DNA from: Terriglobales bacterium | Lineage (GTDB): Bacteria; Acidobacteriota; Terriglobia; Terriglobales; Acidobacteriaceae | Reading direction: 5' to 3' | Length of the DNA: 49,858 nt | Assembly: GCA_015655585.1 (NCBI GenBank) | Contig: JAATEV010000058.1 | Span: 1-49,858 of the forward strand | In this document: positions 16,163 to 24,570 of the stretch, one piece after another | Layout of the letters: every line of letters begins with the position of its first letter | Numbering within the stretch: the stretch's first letter is position 1 | The notes under the pieces: generated by a model | What the model was told of the DNA's origin: nothing | The model's database searches: none | The model's input: only the letters and a program-made list of their open reading frames with translations | Made by a program: the position numbers and the translations under genes

Positions 16163-17401
16163 TCAAAGGCTTATTCCGTGATCGATGGTGTCTGCGGCCT
16201 TACTGAGAGCTTGCCCGGAACCGTTACCGCCCACAGAGTGAGCCTCACTGTGATTAGCGCGTTCAAGCGCATGGTCGCGTGAAATCCCTTGTGCCTGTCG
16301 GTCATAGAAATTGCTTTGAGGGTCAATGTGTAGCCAACCGGCGGTTTCGTTGTGCTGATAGCTCTGGATGTCACCTGTTTCCCGCCGCCATTCGTAGCCA
16401 GCGTTCTCGTTCGGTAACGCAACCTGGATAGGTGCATAGTGTCGTTGGTCGGTTTCCGTGATCGCCTGCAAGGTAGTGGCTATCGGAGTGGGTTCGTTAT
16501 GGGACTGCCTGCTTTGTTCTTCAGGGCTCTGCTCGCGTGTATTTGTCATGGTGTTCTCCTTGGGTTGAATTGAGGGGTCTGGGTGCTTGTGGGTCTCGCC
16601 GTTTGCCTCTTTGAGAGGCACAGCGGAAGTCTTGCTGATGTTCGTGTTGATTCGCTCGGCCAGAGTCGTTGCGTCATTGGTATAGATACGAGCGTCTGAA
16701 GCAGCGCGGGATACTGAGACATAAGCAAAGCGAGTGTTGATGAGTTCAGGATGCGCTGTGGTGTCCATATTGATGAGGACCCGATCCGTAGTGAGGCCTT
16801 GGGAACTGTGTGACGTGACTGCGTATCCGTGGTCAAAGTGCCTCATTTGGGAAGTGTCGAACGTCACGTTCCGACTTTTTTCGCCGTCCATTCTGACGGT
16901 CATGCTTTTCCCGTCGATGCGCTCGATAGTTCCCAAGTCCCGGTTCTTGACGTCCATCTCGGGTTTGCTAACCGTAAACTGCAAGCGGTCCCCTTCTGCG
17001 AACTCCCGACTAATCTCGCGGTAGGCGGCAATGCCGTGGAGTCGTTCGGGGTTATACGCGACTTGCTGACCATCCTGCCGTTCGACAGTGAGGTGGTTCT
17101 CCTTGGGGTCGGTGGACACAACAGTCGCGTAACTGCCACGTTCGAGTCCAAGTTCTCTACTGCCGCGGGTGTAGAACAGAATATCGCCCGGTTGGTAAAG
17201 CGCTGCCCAATTTCGGTCGGCGCTTGTCAGTTCTGACCTCTGGGTCAGAACTGTCATCTGGTGATTCTCCGTTGGTAAAACTCCGGTGTGTTGCAACTCG
17301 ACTCGGACGGCATCATTGATATCCCGGCGGCTCGCGTTGTCGGGCGATACGATAAGCGTGCCCTCGGGTCTCGCAACGTATTCCTTCGCAATGGCCTCAA
17401 C
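16163..17401 (-). pseudogene. MobF relaxase/helicase C-terminal fragment
   Basis: About 410 codons matching the C-terminal third of MobF conjugative relaxases (TrwC/TraI type). They run from the end of a helicase domain (VEAIAKEYVARPEGTLIVSP, then DNASRRDINDAV) through DRNWAALYQPGDILFYTRGS to HFDHGYAVTSHSSQGLT. The last is helicase motif V/VI, followed by NTRFAYVSVSRAASDARIYT. The relaxase domain and the helicase N-terminus are missing. The frame is open upstream of the Met at 17296 and merges at about 17402 with the end of a LysR gene on the same strand. It shows the island descends from a conjugative element. Confidence 0.85.
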
Positions 17402-18168
17402 CCTTCCAGCATCACTGTTCCTTCTCGGATCAGTGCAAAGCCTGAGCCGCTTTTTACCACCTCTTGCATCTCGTGCGGGTGAGACGTGTGCGAATGCTCG
17501 TCGAACTGCACTCCAAGTTCTGAGAGCAATTCGACTAACCTGGCGTGGGCCGCTGGATGCTGAAGTGGATGACGAAAAACCGTGAGGTTGGAGGTCAAGT
17601 CTTCAGCTGATAGCGCGGGCTTTCTACTGAGCGGGTGATCGACAGGGAGACACACAACAAGCCGTTCTTGCTTGATGATCTCCACTCTCAAGTCCTCATC
17701 CTCGACGGGAAGACTCACAACGACGGCGTCCAGAACATCGTTCTTTAGGTCGGACAGCAGCGTACTGGTATCACCCGTCGAAACATGAATAGAGGCGGCC
17801 GGAATCAGCGCCTTTTGAAGGTCGGTAGCCTTCTTGCAAACTTCTTTGTCGACAAAGGGAGCGCAGCCTATCCTCAAGACCTGGGCTTCACCGCTTTGAA
17901 TCGCTTCCAGCGCCGCCAGAGCTTGGTCGCGAACTTCAAGGACATCTTTCGCAATCACCAAGAGAGCCTCGCCGGCTGGCGTCAATTCTACATTCCGGCC
18001 CTTCGTGGGTCGAAACAGTCGGAGGTTGTAGTGCTCTTGGAATTCCTTGATCTGGCGACTGAGAGAGGGCTGAGTGGTATTTAGAGCTTCTGCGGCAGCG
18101 CGAAAGCCCTTATGCTCAGCGACCGCGAGGAGATACTTGAAATGCCGGAATTCTGCGAAGTCGTCCAT
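17254..18168 (-). CDS. LysR-family transcriptional regulator, C-terminally damaged
   Basis: The N-terminal winged helix-turn-helix is clear (FRHFKYLLAVAEHKGFRAAA, then EALNTTQPSLSRQIKEFQ). It is followed by the periplasmic-binding-protein-like effector domain (QVLRIGCAPFVD, DLKNDVLDAVVVSLP, ERLVVCLPVDHPLSR). After SGSGFALIREGTVMLEG (about 17410) the sequence stops looking like LysR. The last 50 codons are the relaxase gene read in another phase. About 45-50 residues of the true C-terminus were replaced. ATG 18168 is preferred over the upstream GTG at 18204. DNA binding may survive; effector control is doubtful. Confidence 0.82.
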   Translation of the reverse strand: MDDFAEFRHFKYLLAVAEHKGFRAAAEALNTTQPSLSRQIKEFQEHYNLRLFRPTKGRNVELTPAGEALLVIAKDVLEVRDQALAALEAIQSGEAQVLRIGCAPFVDKEVCKKATDLQKALIPAASIHVSTGDTSTLLSDLKNDVLDAVVVSLPVEDEDLRVEIIKQERLVVCLPVDHPLSRKPALSAEDLTSNLTVFRHPLQHPAAHARLVELLSELGVQFDEHSHTSHPHEMQEVVKSGSGFALIREGTVMLEGLRPLRRNTLRDPRARLSYRPTTRAAGISMMPSESSCNTPEFYQRRITR

Positions 18169-18406
18169 GCCCTGAATCTCCACTGGCGAAGATGGCCGAA
18201 CCAAGTACAGAAATGGTTGGATGTTCGACTGGCATTTTGATGTTGCCTATCTTGATTCTCCGCAAACGGCGGGGGTGGGAGGGCAAGTGATAGTTGGGAG
18301 GCATCACCTGATGCCTAAGAAGTATTGGACGCGACATGCGCTTCGATTCAATCTGGTGCAACCCAGTCGCCACGCGCCTGCGGTCATCCGCCAAAGGAGA
18401 ATGCCC

Positions 18407-18649
18407 GTGAGTTTCGAGTCCTTGCCCCCCAAAAAGAAACCGCAACGCGCACACGTCAACACTGACGAGAAACTGCTCGTCGGAAGAGGTGAAGCAGCGC
18501 AGATGTTGTCCATTAGCGAGCGTGCGCTTGATTACCTCGTCGCTCACAAGCAACTGACTACGCGGCGAATAGGCAGCCGCGTCTTGATCCCTACAGCAGA
18601 TTTGCGTCGTTTTACGAGGTCGGATCATCCTGAGCGACTCGCGAGCTAG
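18407..18649 (+). CDS. Small excisionase/MerR-like helix-turn-helix protein
   Basis: About 80 residues. The middle part reads LLVGRGEAAQMLSISERALD, then YLVAHKQLTTRRIGSRVLIP and TADLRRFTR. This is the 'excisionase family' DNA-binding domain, with a helix-turn-helix, a wing (RRIGSRVLI) and a final helix. AAGGAG at 18394-18399 is well spaced (7 nt) from GTG 18407 and too close to ATG 18401, so GTG is chosen. Such proteins can be recombination directionality factors. It is 3.6 kb from the integrase, so a role in excision is only a possibility. Confidence 0.75.
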   Translation: MSFESLPPKKKPQRAHVNTDEKLLVGRGEAAQMLSISERALDYLVAHKQLTTRRIGSRVLIPTADLRRFTRSDHPERLAS

Positions 18650-18663
18650 TCATTCTTCTTTGC

Positions 18664-18704
18664 TTGGTGGGTTCTTTGTGCCGTGAGGCGAAGGGACCCA
18701 CCAA
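18664..18704. repeat. Stem-loop behind the excisionase-like gene
   Basis: Nine-bp perfect arms ttggtgggt (18664-18672) and acccaccaa (18696-18704) are separated by a 23-nt loop. It lies directly after the stop codon at 18649 and could act in termination, though no T-run follows. Confidence 0.5.
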
Positions 18705-18775
18705 ACACGCGCATTGGGCTGCATGCATCCGGTTCCGCAATACTGACGAAAAGAGCGTTTCTCAGGAGTAATGAA

Positions 18776-19084
18776 TCACCTGTGGTTTCCTAACCACCCC
18801 AATAGACTACAAATAGCCAGTAAGGGACCGGACAGAACGAGCGCCACGCGGAGCTTCCCCTTGCCAAAGGCTCCCAAAATGCTCGTTGCAAGAGCTGACA
18901 GAAGCCCGGCAAGAAGCACTCGATCTTCAAGCGGATTGAGTGAGAAACCGCCTTGACCATCAGAGACTAAGGGGAAGGGTCCCGTCCAGGAACAAACAGT
19001 GGATGCGAGCGCAATCAGGGCTGCAATGCAGCCGATGTCTAATATGACTCTACGCGGTGACTGATTCTCAGTTCTGTCGTCCAT
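18776..19084 (-). CDS. Small membrane protein, hypothetical
   Basis: 102 residues with three probable membrane segments (VILDIGCIAALIALASTVCS, then VLLAGLLSALATSILGAFG and ALVLSGPLLAICSLLGWLG). It ends close to the last segment. Similar small membrane proteins of unknown role are common in acidobacteria. It stands alone between the excisionase-like gene and a secreted protein gene. Confidence 0.6.
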   Translation of the reverse strand: MDDRTENQSPRRVILDIGCIAALIALASTVCSWTGPFPLVSDGQGGFSLNPLEDRVLLAGLLSALATSILGAFGKGKLRVALVLSGPLLAICSLLGWLGNHR

Positions 19085-19134
19085 GATTTGTCTGGCGTTT
19101 ATGCGACTGGAAGTCGCCCCATCGATTTAGCAGC

Positions 19135-19746
19135 TCACAGCTTCGATGCTTCGTCAGATTTTTTCGCCGCCGCGTCCTTATTTCCCATTGCGGCAAGCAC
19201 CTGAGCGTGGAACATGAGTTCCCACTTCAAAGTTTTCGAATATGGTCCATGCAGGTCCTGCCCAGCAGGGCCATTCAGTGCAGCATGCTCGAACTTTTCA
19301 GCTTTCTCTAAGTCTTGATCTGCTCCATTCAAATCGCCGGCGTCTGCTCTAGCTTGAACTCTTACGAAATACGCTGCGTTCGAACCAGAGCCGTCATCGA
19401 AACCCATCAATACCACTGCAACTGCCTTGTCACCGGCCTTTACAGCATCTTGGTATTTTTCGGCTTGTATCAAAGCAGTTGCGTAGAAGACGTAGGCTCC
19501 GCGTCGAGTGATCGGATGAGTTTTTGGGTCGTACTTGTCCGCTTCGTCGGAGACCTTTTTGCAGGCTATGACAGCATTTGCAGCGTCGTGCTTGCTGACG
19601 TAGTTCCTACATTCCTGATCGAGGGCCATAAACTGCTGCGTGACGCTGTCGTCAGGCGTCGTGTCTTTCGCGGTCACCGTCACATCCTGAGCGTGAGTGA
19701 ACACACCTCCGAGGATGAATGCAGTCGCGAGGATAGACAATTTCAT
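19135..19746 (-). CDS. Secreted helical-repeat (TPR-like) protein
   Basis: 203 residues. The first 20 form a signal peptide (MKLSILATAFILGGVFTHAQ) with probable cleavage near HA-QD. The rest is made of paired helices resembling degenerate tetratricopeptide repeats: GAYVFYATALIQAEKYQDAV, then ARADAGDLNGADQDLEKAEK and VLAAMGNKDAAAKK. It is likely exported to the periplasm. No catalytic motif is visible and the partner is unknown. Confidence 0.7.
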   Translation of the reverse strand: MKLSILATAFILGGVFTHAQDVTVTAKDTTPDDSVTQQFMALDQECRNYVSKHDAANAVIACKKVSDEADKYDPKTHPITRRGAYVFYATALIQAEKYQDAVKAGDKAVAVVLMGFDDGSGSNAAYFVRVQARADAGDLNGADQDLEKAEKFEHAALNGPAGQDLHGPYSKTLKWELMFHAQVLAAMGNKDAAAKKSDEASKL

Positions 19747-19823
19747 GGACCGAGTTTATCAAGATAGCTTAGTAACGTGAAGTCGGCTTACAGTCATCGA
19801 TCCGTAAGGGACGCGAGGTGCGT

Positions 19824-20642
19824 TTATGAGGGCCTCTGATCACTCGGGCGGGCGGTCTCGGGGTCGCCCTTATCCGTTGTGCCTGCGTTTCCTGAGACGG
19901 CGCGGATGAAGCTCACCCCATAATGCGTCAGCGCATATTCAGTCTTCAAGACTGTCTCGCTGCCCCTCATCGGCATGGGAGTTTCGCCCAATAGATAGTG
20001 GTCTTTTGCCTCGGCCTTCTCTGTACGCGAGATGACGCCGAGCCTGATAAGGTCCTGAATTACGAGTTCGATGTGGTTGAGCTTGGCGTATGTAGCTCTA
20101 TCATCGTCTCCCATCTTGTCCTTATGAAGCCAGTATTCGGCGTGCCCGAAATTGATGCGGAACTTTGGATCGTAGACATCTACTAGCTTCCAATGTTCGA
20201 CCGGCCACATAGCAAATGGAAGGCCGGTATTGATGTCGAGTGGCTGCGAAAAGAACGCCCAGAGTCGGTCAAGATAATGTGCTTCATCGGCACTCATTTC
20301 TGAAAGCGTCTGCGCAAACGATGGCAAATATCCTTCGCTCTGGTCGATCGCGCTGTCCATGAGGTTCGCCCACCGGTCTTGCAAAGTGGGGTCTGACTGC
20401 ACAGACGCGCCTTGGAGAAGCGGGATAATAACCTTAAAGTCTTCGTGGGTAGTCGGGCGCTTCCCACTGCGGCGCTCCCTGAATTTGTCGGCCACATTGC
20501 GCATGTTTTCGCCGATGGTCGCGTCATAAAGGTCTTTGAGGCTTTCTCCAATGGCTTTAGTCGTGGGGGAAACGATGTTCTTGACCTGGTCATTATTTAG
20601 GAAGCCGAGTGCATCTTTGATTGTGTCGGGATCGAGGTGCAT
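19824..20642 (-). CDS. DUF4393-like protein
   Basis: 272 residues with the DUF4393 pattern: SPTTKAIGESLKDLYDATIG near the N-terminus, then IPLLQGASVQSDPTLQDRWA. Helices and a winged-helix-like end (VIQDLIRLGVISRT, YALTHYGVSFIRAVSG) follow. DUF4393 proteins are uncharacterised but frequent in phages and islands. The start is well supported by AGGAG, 10 bases upstream. It is monocistronic as far as can be seen. Confidence 0.75.
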   Translation of the reverse strand: MHLDPDTIKDALGFLNNDQVKNIVSPTTKAIGESLKDLYDATIGENMRNVADKFRERRSGKRPTTHEDFKVIIPLLQGASVQSDPTLQDRWANLMDSAIDQSEGYLPSFAQTLSEMSADEAHYLDRLWAFFSQPLDINTGLPFAMWPVEHWKLVDVYDPKFRINFGHAEYWLHKDKMGDDDRATYAKLNHIELVIQDLIRLGVISRTEKAEAKDHYLLGETPMPMRGSETVLKTEYALTHYGVSFIRAVSGNAGTTDKGDPETARPSDQRPS

Positions 20643-20815
20643 GTGGTCTTCTCCTGCTAATGATTACCCTATCCTGAGCGTCAAGAGCAGAGCGTGACGA
20701 TCGCCAATTGACTCATTGCCCAACATTAGTACCGGGAAGTCAGCTTATCGTCAGTAGTCTCCTCGGCAATGAGAAGCACGTCTATGAGACGCCAAAGAAT
20801 AGACCGCAGCGTTTT

Positions 20816-21133
20816 CTACTGAGATCGTTTGGGTGCCCTCAGTTTGGCGACGATTCCCGCGTCCTGTAGCTTTCGACCAAGTTCGTCGTCCTTTGCCAGA
20901 AGTGTGAAATCCCATTCCAATCGCAATGCTTGCATGATCCGAACATAGACTCCCAACGCAACGGCGGGGTCTCCCCGCTCAGCTTTAGAAAAAGTGCGCA
21001 GACTGATTCCTGCGCGTTGCGCAACAATCTCCGCTGAGTATTTACGTCGAAGGCGTGCAAGCTTTAGACGAACTCCGAAATCGCCGAGCAAGCGGGAGAC
21101 TCTCGGAAGGAGTGATGGTGTCGTTCTTCCCAT
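20816..21133 (-). CDS. HipB-like XRE antitoxin without HipA
   Basis: About 105 residues: LARLRRKYSAEIVAQRAGIS, then LRTFSKAERGDPAVALGVYV, and a tail LLAKDDELGRKLQDAG. This is the standard HipB-like layout, in which the DELGRKLQD motif precedes the stop and a hipA gene follows at once. Here no hipA is seen; 174 non-coding bases and a DUF4393 gene follow instead. ATG 21133 (MGRTTPSLLPRV) is the family start. The toxin gene was probably deleted. Confidence 0.8.
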   Translation of the reverse strand: MGRTTPSLLPRVSRLLGDFGVRLKLARLRRKYSAEIVAQRAGISLRTFSKAERGDPAVALGVYVRIMQALRLEWDFTLLAKDDELGRKLQDAGIVAKLRAPKRSQ

Positions 21134-21231
21134 AACAAGCATTATCGCGGACCTAGACGCCTGGCATCATGCTTTTTATTGCTCGTTACACGGCGGGCCG
21201 CGGTCGGAATTTGATACGCCAGAACCCGCCG

Positions 21232-22242
21232 TCACAAGCCAATAACGGCCGCATGAAGAGACTTCTCCCCCAGATGCGCGTATCTCGCGCTCATCTGGAT
21301 TGTTTTGTGTCCTGCGAGTTGCTGAATTACCTTCAGGTTCTCGCCGCGCATCGCTAAGCGGGAGCAGAACGTGTGCCGGTTGTCGTGCCATCGGTAGTTC
21401 ACGATCTTGGCATCCTCCATCGCGGGCTTAAACCAGTCCTTCGGATTCTTGATCGGGAACACGAGAGCATCGCGGCTCGTGGACTTCGATCGGCGAGCGA
21501 ACTCCTCCATCGCCTTCATGACCGCATCGTTCATGGGAATCATGCGCGGGGAGCCGTTCTTCGTTCGATCTAGATTGATCTCGCGACGCTCAAAGTCGAT
21601 GTTCTTCCATGCGAGGGTGTATTGCTCCGAGAGCCGCATCCCAGTGCCGAGCGAGATACTGAGTTCCGCCTCGTGTTCAGGGAACCGTTCTCGGATGGCC
21701 CCACGAAGACTGGTTTCCTCTACCTCGGTCAGGAAGCGAATGCGCCCATTATTCTCGGCGCGCTGACGAACAAGTCGGGCCGGATTACTGGCTACTTTGC
21801 CATTCCGGAGTGCCTCCCGAAAGATGAGCGAGAACAATGCGCGGTAGCGGTTTGAGGTCGCCGGTGTTTTGGTGGCGCGGGTGAGCCAAGCATCGATGTC
21901 GGCAGGTTTAATCTTGTCGACTGGTGTTTCGCCGAAGGCCCCCACAATCTTCTTGACTCTGATCTCAACGCTTCGGAAGTCGCGATGATGCTTTTTACTG
22001 AAGACGAGGATGTCGTCACAGAGCGTCTTGAAACGGATCGAAGTATGCCGCATGTTCTCCGGCATCTTGATTCCTTCTCGGATTTCGTTCTTACGTTTGA
22101 TAAGGAGATCGCCAGCGGCTTTCTTGGTTCCAACCTTCTCGCGCTTCAGAACTCCATCGACCCGATAACGAATCCAGTAGATCTTGCTTCCAGGTTCACG
22201 TTCCCAAACGCCTCGTACCTTCTTCTCGTCTCTTCTCGGCAT
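21232..22242 (-). CDS. int: Tyrosine recombinase (island integrase)
   Basis: 336 residues. It has an N-terminal AP2-like beta region (IYWIRYRVDGVLKREKVGTK), a helical core-binding domain (about 70-165) and the catalytic domain. The catalytic residues are visible: R203 in LGTGMRLSEQ, H286-x-x-R289-H290 in WHDNRHTF, H312 in GHKTIQMS and the nucleophile Y321 in ARYAHLG. It appears intact. It lies 131 bases from the tRNA-Leu 3' end, the usual arrangement for an integrase that targets a tRNA gene. The upstream region holds the 22269-22294 arm-like repeats, so integrase binding may repress its own promoter. Confidence 0.95.
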   Translation of the reverse strand: MPRRDEKKVRGVWEREPGSKIYWIRYRVDGVLKREKVGTKKAAGDLLIKRKNEIREGIKMPENMRHTSIRFKTLCDDILVFSKKHHRDFRSVEIRVKKIVGAFGETPVDKIKPADIDAWLTRATKTPATSNRYRALFSLIFREALRNGKVASNPARLVRQRAENNGRIRFLTEVEETSLRGAIRERFPEHEAELSISLGTGMRLSEQYTLAWKNIDFERREINLDRTKNGSPRMIPMNDAVMKAMEEFARRSKSTSRDALVFPIKNPKDWFKPAMEDAKIVNYRWHDNRHTFCSRLAMRGENLKVIQQLAGHKTIQMSARYAHLGEKSLHAAVIGL

Positions 22243-22268
22243 AAACGAGCCCTCAGACAACAAGGTAG

Positions 22269-22294
22269 CAAAGTATCACCAGAAGTATCACCAG
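22269..22294 (+). repeat. Paired direct repeat, right copy (candidate integrase arm site)
   Basis: The same tandem block as at 2214-2239, with one base different (agaagtatcacc in place of aaaagtatcacc) and in the same orientation. It ends 79 bases from the tRNA-Leu 3' end and lies within the integrase promoter region. Confidence 0.7.
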
Positions 22295-22309
22295 CACAAT
22301 TTGGACATG

Positions 22310-22336
22310 AAAAAGCCTCTCCGGGTGAGAGGCTTT
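22310..22336 (-). terminator. Intrinsic terminator downstream of tRNA-Leu
   Basis: On the minus strand AAAGCCTCTC/GAGAGGCTTT (10-bp perfect stem, 5-nt loop) is followed by a run of T. It lies 37 bases past the tRNA-Leu 3' end. The island side supplies it, so the element brought a terminator for the tRNA it occupies. Confidence 0.8.
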
Positions 22337-22372
22337 GGCCTTCATAACCTATTCATTATCAACGTGTTGTAG

Positions 22373-22459
22373 TGGTGCCGGGAGGGGGGGTCGAACCCCC
22401 ACGAGGTTGCCCTCGGCGGATTTTGAGTCCGCTGCGTCTGCCAGTTCCGCCATCCCGGC
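22373..22459 (-). tRNA. tRNA-Leu (CAA anticodon), intact
   Basis: 87 nt, starting GCCGGGATGGCGGAACTGGC and ending with encoded CCA. The 5' GCCGGGA pairs with the 3' TCCCGGC to give the acceptor stem. The anticodon arm GCGGA-CTCAAAA-TCCGC gives anticodon CAA. A long variable arm (GAGGGCAACCTC) and a T arm with TTCGA are as expected for a class II leucine tRNA. The 3' half is also present, altered, at 2028-2086. Confidence 0.96.
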
Positions 22460-22588
22460 GTAAGTTTCCTGAACCCGGAAGTTCACCCGATCCCCCCGGT
22501 TCACGCCTTACACAAATGCCGTCCTCGCTCTAACGCGAGAACCTCTTCCCATCCAGTATCGCACAGCCACCGGGCATCTGATCAATAG

Positions 22589-23494
22589 CTATCCGGGACT
22601 CTCTGGCCAGAGCCACGCCGCTCCCCGCACACCGCTCGCATCACCATGCACTGCCTGCAAAATCGGAGTCTGCGCCTCTCTGCCAAACACATACGCCGCC
22701 AGCCTCCTCGGCAGTTCTCCATACAAATACGTCACCCGCGAAACTCCCCCACCCAGAACAATCGCATCCGGATCAAGCACATTCACCACATGAGCCAGCC
22801 CACGCGCCAACCTGTCAACATACCTCTCCACCGCAGCTCCCGCATCCCGATCCCCACCTTCAAAAGCCGCAACGATCTCCCTCGCCGTCCTCGCGTCACC
22901 TGTCGCCTCGCGATAATCCCGCGCCAACCCAGTCCCCGAGACCCACGTCTCCATGCAACCTCGCTTGCCGCAGTAGCAATCCGCCCCCGGATACTCCTCC
23001 AGCCTGGCCCAAGGCAGCGGATTATGCCCCCACTCTCCCGCGACTCCATTCGGCCCGGCATGGACCTTGCCATCCACCGCAATTCCGCCGCCGCATCCCG
23101 TCCCCAGAATCACCCCAAACACCACATGCTTCCCTGCCGCAGCTCCGTCCGTAGCCTCCGAGACCGCCAGGCAATTCGCATCGTTCGCCACCCGCACTTC
23201 CCGGTCAAGCGAACGGGCTAAATCCCGATGCAGCGGCCGTCCATTCAGCCACGTCGAATTCGAATTCTTAATCAACCCCGTCACGCTGGAGACGCTCCCC
23301 GGCACCCCCGCGCCGACACTTCCCTTCTGCCCGGTCTCCTCTTCGATCCTCTTCACCAGACCGGCAATCGCCCGCACCGTCCCCTCATAGTCCTCGCGAG
23401 GCGTGTCCATGCGATACCGCGCCACTTCCAGCCCTGCACTATCGATGGCCAGAGCCTCGATCTTCGTGCCACCCAGGTCAATCCCGATCCGCAT
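22589..23494 (-). CDS. ROK family sugar kinase (fructokinase/glucokinase type)
   Basis: 301 residues, full length for a ROK kinase. DLGGTK (6-11) is the ATP phosphate-binding motif. GTGCGGGIAVDGKVHAGPNG and GEWGHNPLP carry the sugar-binding E-x-G-H. CYCGKRGCMET is the ROK zinc motif (C-x-C-x4-C preceded by the conserved His). The layout matches Mak-type fructokinases best, but the sugar cannot be fixed from sequence. It is last in the minus-strand block that begins with psd. Confidence 0.9.
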   Translation of the reverse strand: MRIGIDLGGTKIEALAIDSAGLEVARYRMDTPREDYEGTVRAIAGLVKRIEEETGQKGSVGAGVPGSVSSVTGLIKNSNSTWLNGRPLHRDLARSLDREVRVANDANCLAVSEATDGAAAGKHVVFGVILGTGCGGGIAVDGKVHAGPNGVAGEWGHNPLPWARLEEYPGADCYCGKRGCMETWVSGTGLARDYREATGDARTAREIVAAFEGGDRDAGAAVERYVDRLARGLAHVVNVLDPDAIVLGGGVSRVTYLYGELPRRLAAYVFGREAQTPILQAVHGDASGVRGAAWLWPESPG

Positions 23495-23517
23495 AGTCCC
23501 TCATCGCCGCAGCGAAG

Positions 23518-24558
23518 CTACTGAACCTTACCCTGCGGCCGCAACCTGCGCAGCTCCACGGCGCACGCAATCGCATTCATCGCCGCCAGCTTCAGATTAT
23601 CCGCCGCAAGCCACAGCCAGAACCTCGTTCCCTCATGCTCGCCCACAGCGGCACTCACCCGAACCATGATGTCTTCCTGCCCCGCGGCGCTCAGGTTGCT
23701 CGGCGGGTCGGAGTCCTCACTGACGATATCCACATGATCGCCCGCCAGCGCTGCCTCCACCTGCTCCACGCGCACCGGCTCGGCAAACTCCACCAGCGCC
23801 GAGATCACATACCCATGGAACACCGGAGCCTGCACCATCTGCAACGCCAGCTCCGGCAGCATCCCATCCGCCAGCGCCGCATAATGTCTGCGAATCCTCT
23901 CGCCCGACGTCGCCAGGCTCACCTTCGACGACGGCCCCAACGCCGGTAGCAGGTTGAACGCAACCTGCGCATCGAACTCCTCACGTGGCAGCGTTTGAAA
24001 CGACAGCAGATTCACCGTCTGCTGATGCATCTCATCCATCGCCGCCCGCCCCGCCTCCGACGCCGGTTCCATCACCGTGGCAGAAGTGCCGGTCAGCGAC
24101 AGCTTGTTCTTCAACCGCCCCGCCGTCAGTGCCAGCATCACCGCCGCAGGATGCGCCGAAGTCACCGCCGGGGTCTTCAGGTCCGGCGCCTTCGCGACGA
24201 CCCCAGTCAACTCCGCCACCCAAGGCGACCGCACCAGCACGTCCTTCTCGCCATCCAGAGCATACGTCAGGTCTACAATGCTCGCGCCCGCCCGCCTCGC
24301 CTCCATCCAATGCTTCTTCGTTCCCAGCCTGTCTCCGGCAAAGAAAACGAAGTCCATATTCTCAAACGAGGAGGCCTCCAGCCGCTGAATAAACGACACC
24401 TCGTCCCCTGCAGAAGTCACCTGTCCCGCGGCGTCCTCTTCATCCAGCAGCACCACGTCCGCCGCCGCCAGCAGCGACTCACCCAGCTCATCGCTCAGCT
24501 CTCTGCCCACCAGCGAGGAGGCCCCCGCAATCCCAATCCGGTACGTCTTCTCTGTCAT
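23518..24558 (-). CDS. Aspartate-semialdehyde dehydrogenase-like protein lacking catalytic Cys (USG-1 type)
   Basis: 346 residues with the Asd fold: an N-terminal Rossmann motif (IGIAGASSLVGRELSDEL) and the dimerisation/catalytic half with VMEPASEAGRAAMDEMHQQT and YVISALVEFAEP. True aspartate-semialdehyde dehydrogenases have the nucleophilic cysteine in an N-x-x-C-T/S motif. Here the equivalent site reads VTSAHPAAVML (about 132-142), with no cysteine. It therefore resembles the USG-1 group of Asd paralogues, not expected to make aspartate semialdehyde. It follows pssA by 12 bases in the same direction, which suggests shared transcription with phospholipid genes. Confidence 0.82.
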   Translation of the reverse strand: MTEKTYRIGIAGASSLVGRELSDELGESLLAAADVVLLDEEDAAGQVTSAGDEVSFIQRLEASSFENMDFVFFAGDRLGTKKHWMEARRAGASIVDLTYALDGEKDVLVRSPWVAELTGVVAKAPDLKTPAVTSAHPAAVMLALTAGRLKNKLSLTGTSATVMEPASEAGRAAMDEMHQQTVNLLSFQTLPREEFDAQVAFNLLPALGPSSKVSLATSGERIRRHYAALADGMLPELALQMVQAPVFHGYVISALVEFAEPVRVEQVEAALAGDHVDIVSEDSDPPSNLSAAGQEDIMVRVSAAVGEHEGTRFWLWLAADNLKLAAMNAIACAVELRRLRPQGKVQ

Positions 24559-24570
24559 CTTCCGATCCTT

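Larger units (their letters stand above)
2071..22430. mobile_element. tRNA-Leu-integrated genomic island (about 20.3 kb)
   Basis: The island is delimited by a 16-bp identical block inside tRNA-Leu sequence at each end (2071-2086 and 22415-22430). The intact tRNA is at the right, a truncated tRNA 3' half at the left, and a tyrosine integrase lies immediately inside the right end. Cargo: XRE/nucleotidyltransferase pair, two HEPN-motif proteins, an ABC-3C system, a DUF499 ATPase, a MobF relaxase fragment, LysR and several small hypotheticals. Base composition and codon use look less G/C-rich than in the housekeeping genes on the right. Most transfer genes are missing, so it is probably no longer self-transmissible. 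Confidence 0.9.
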
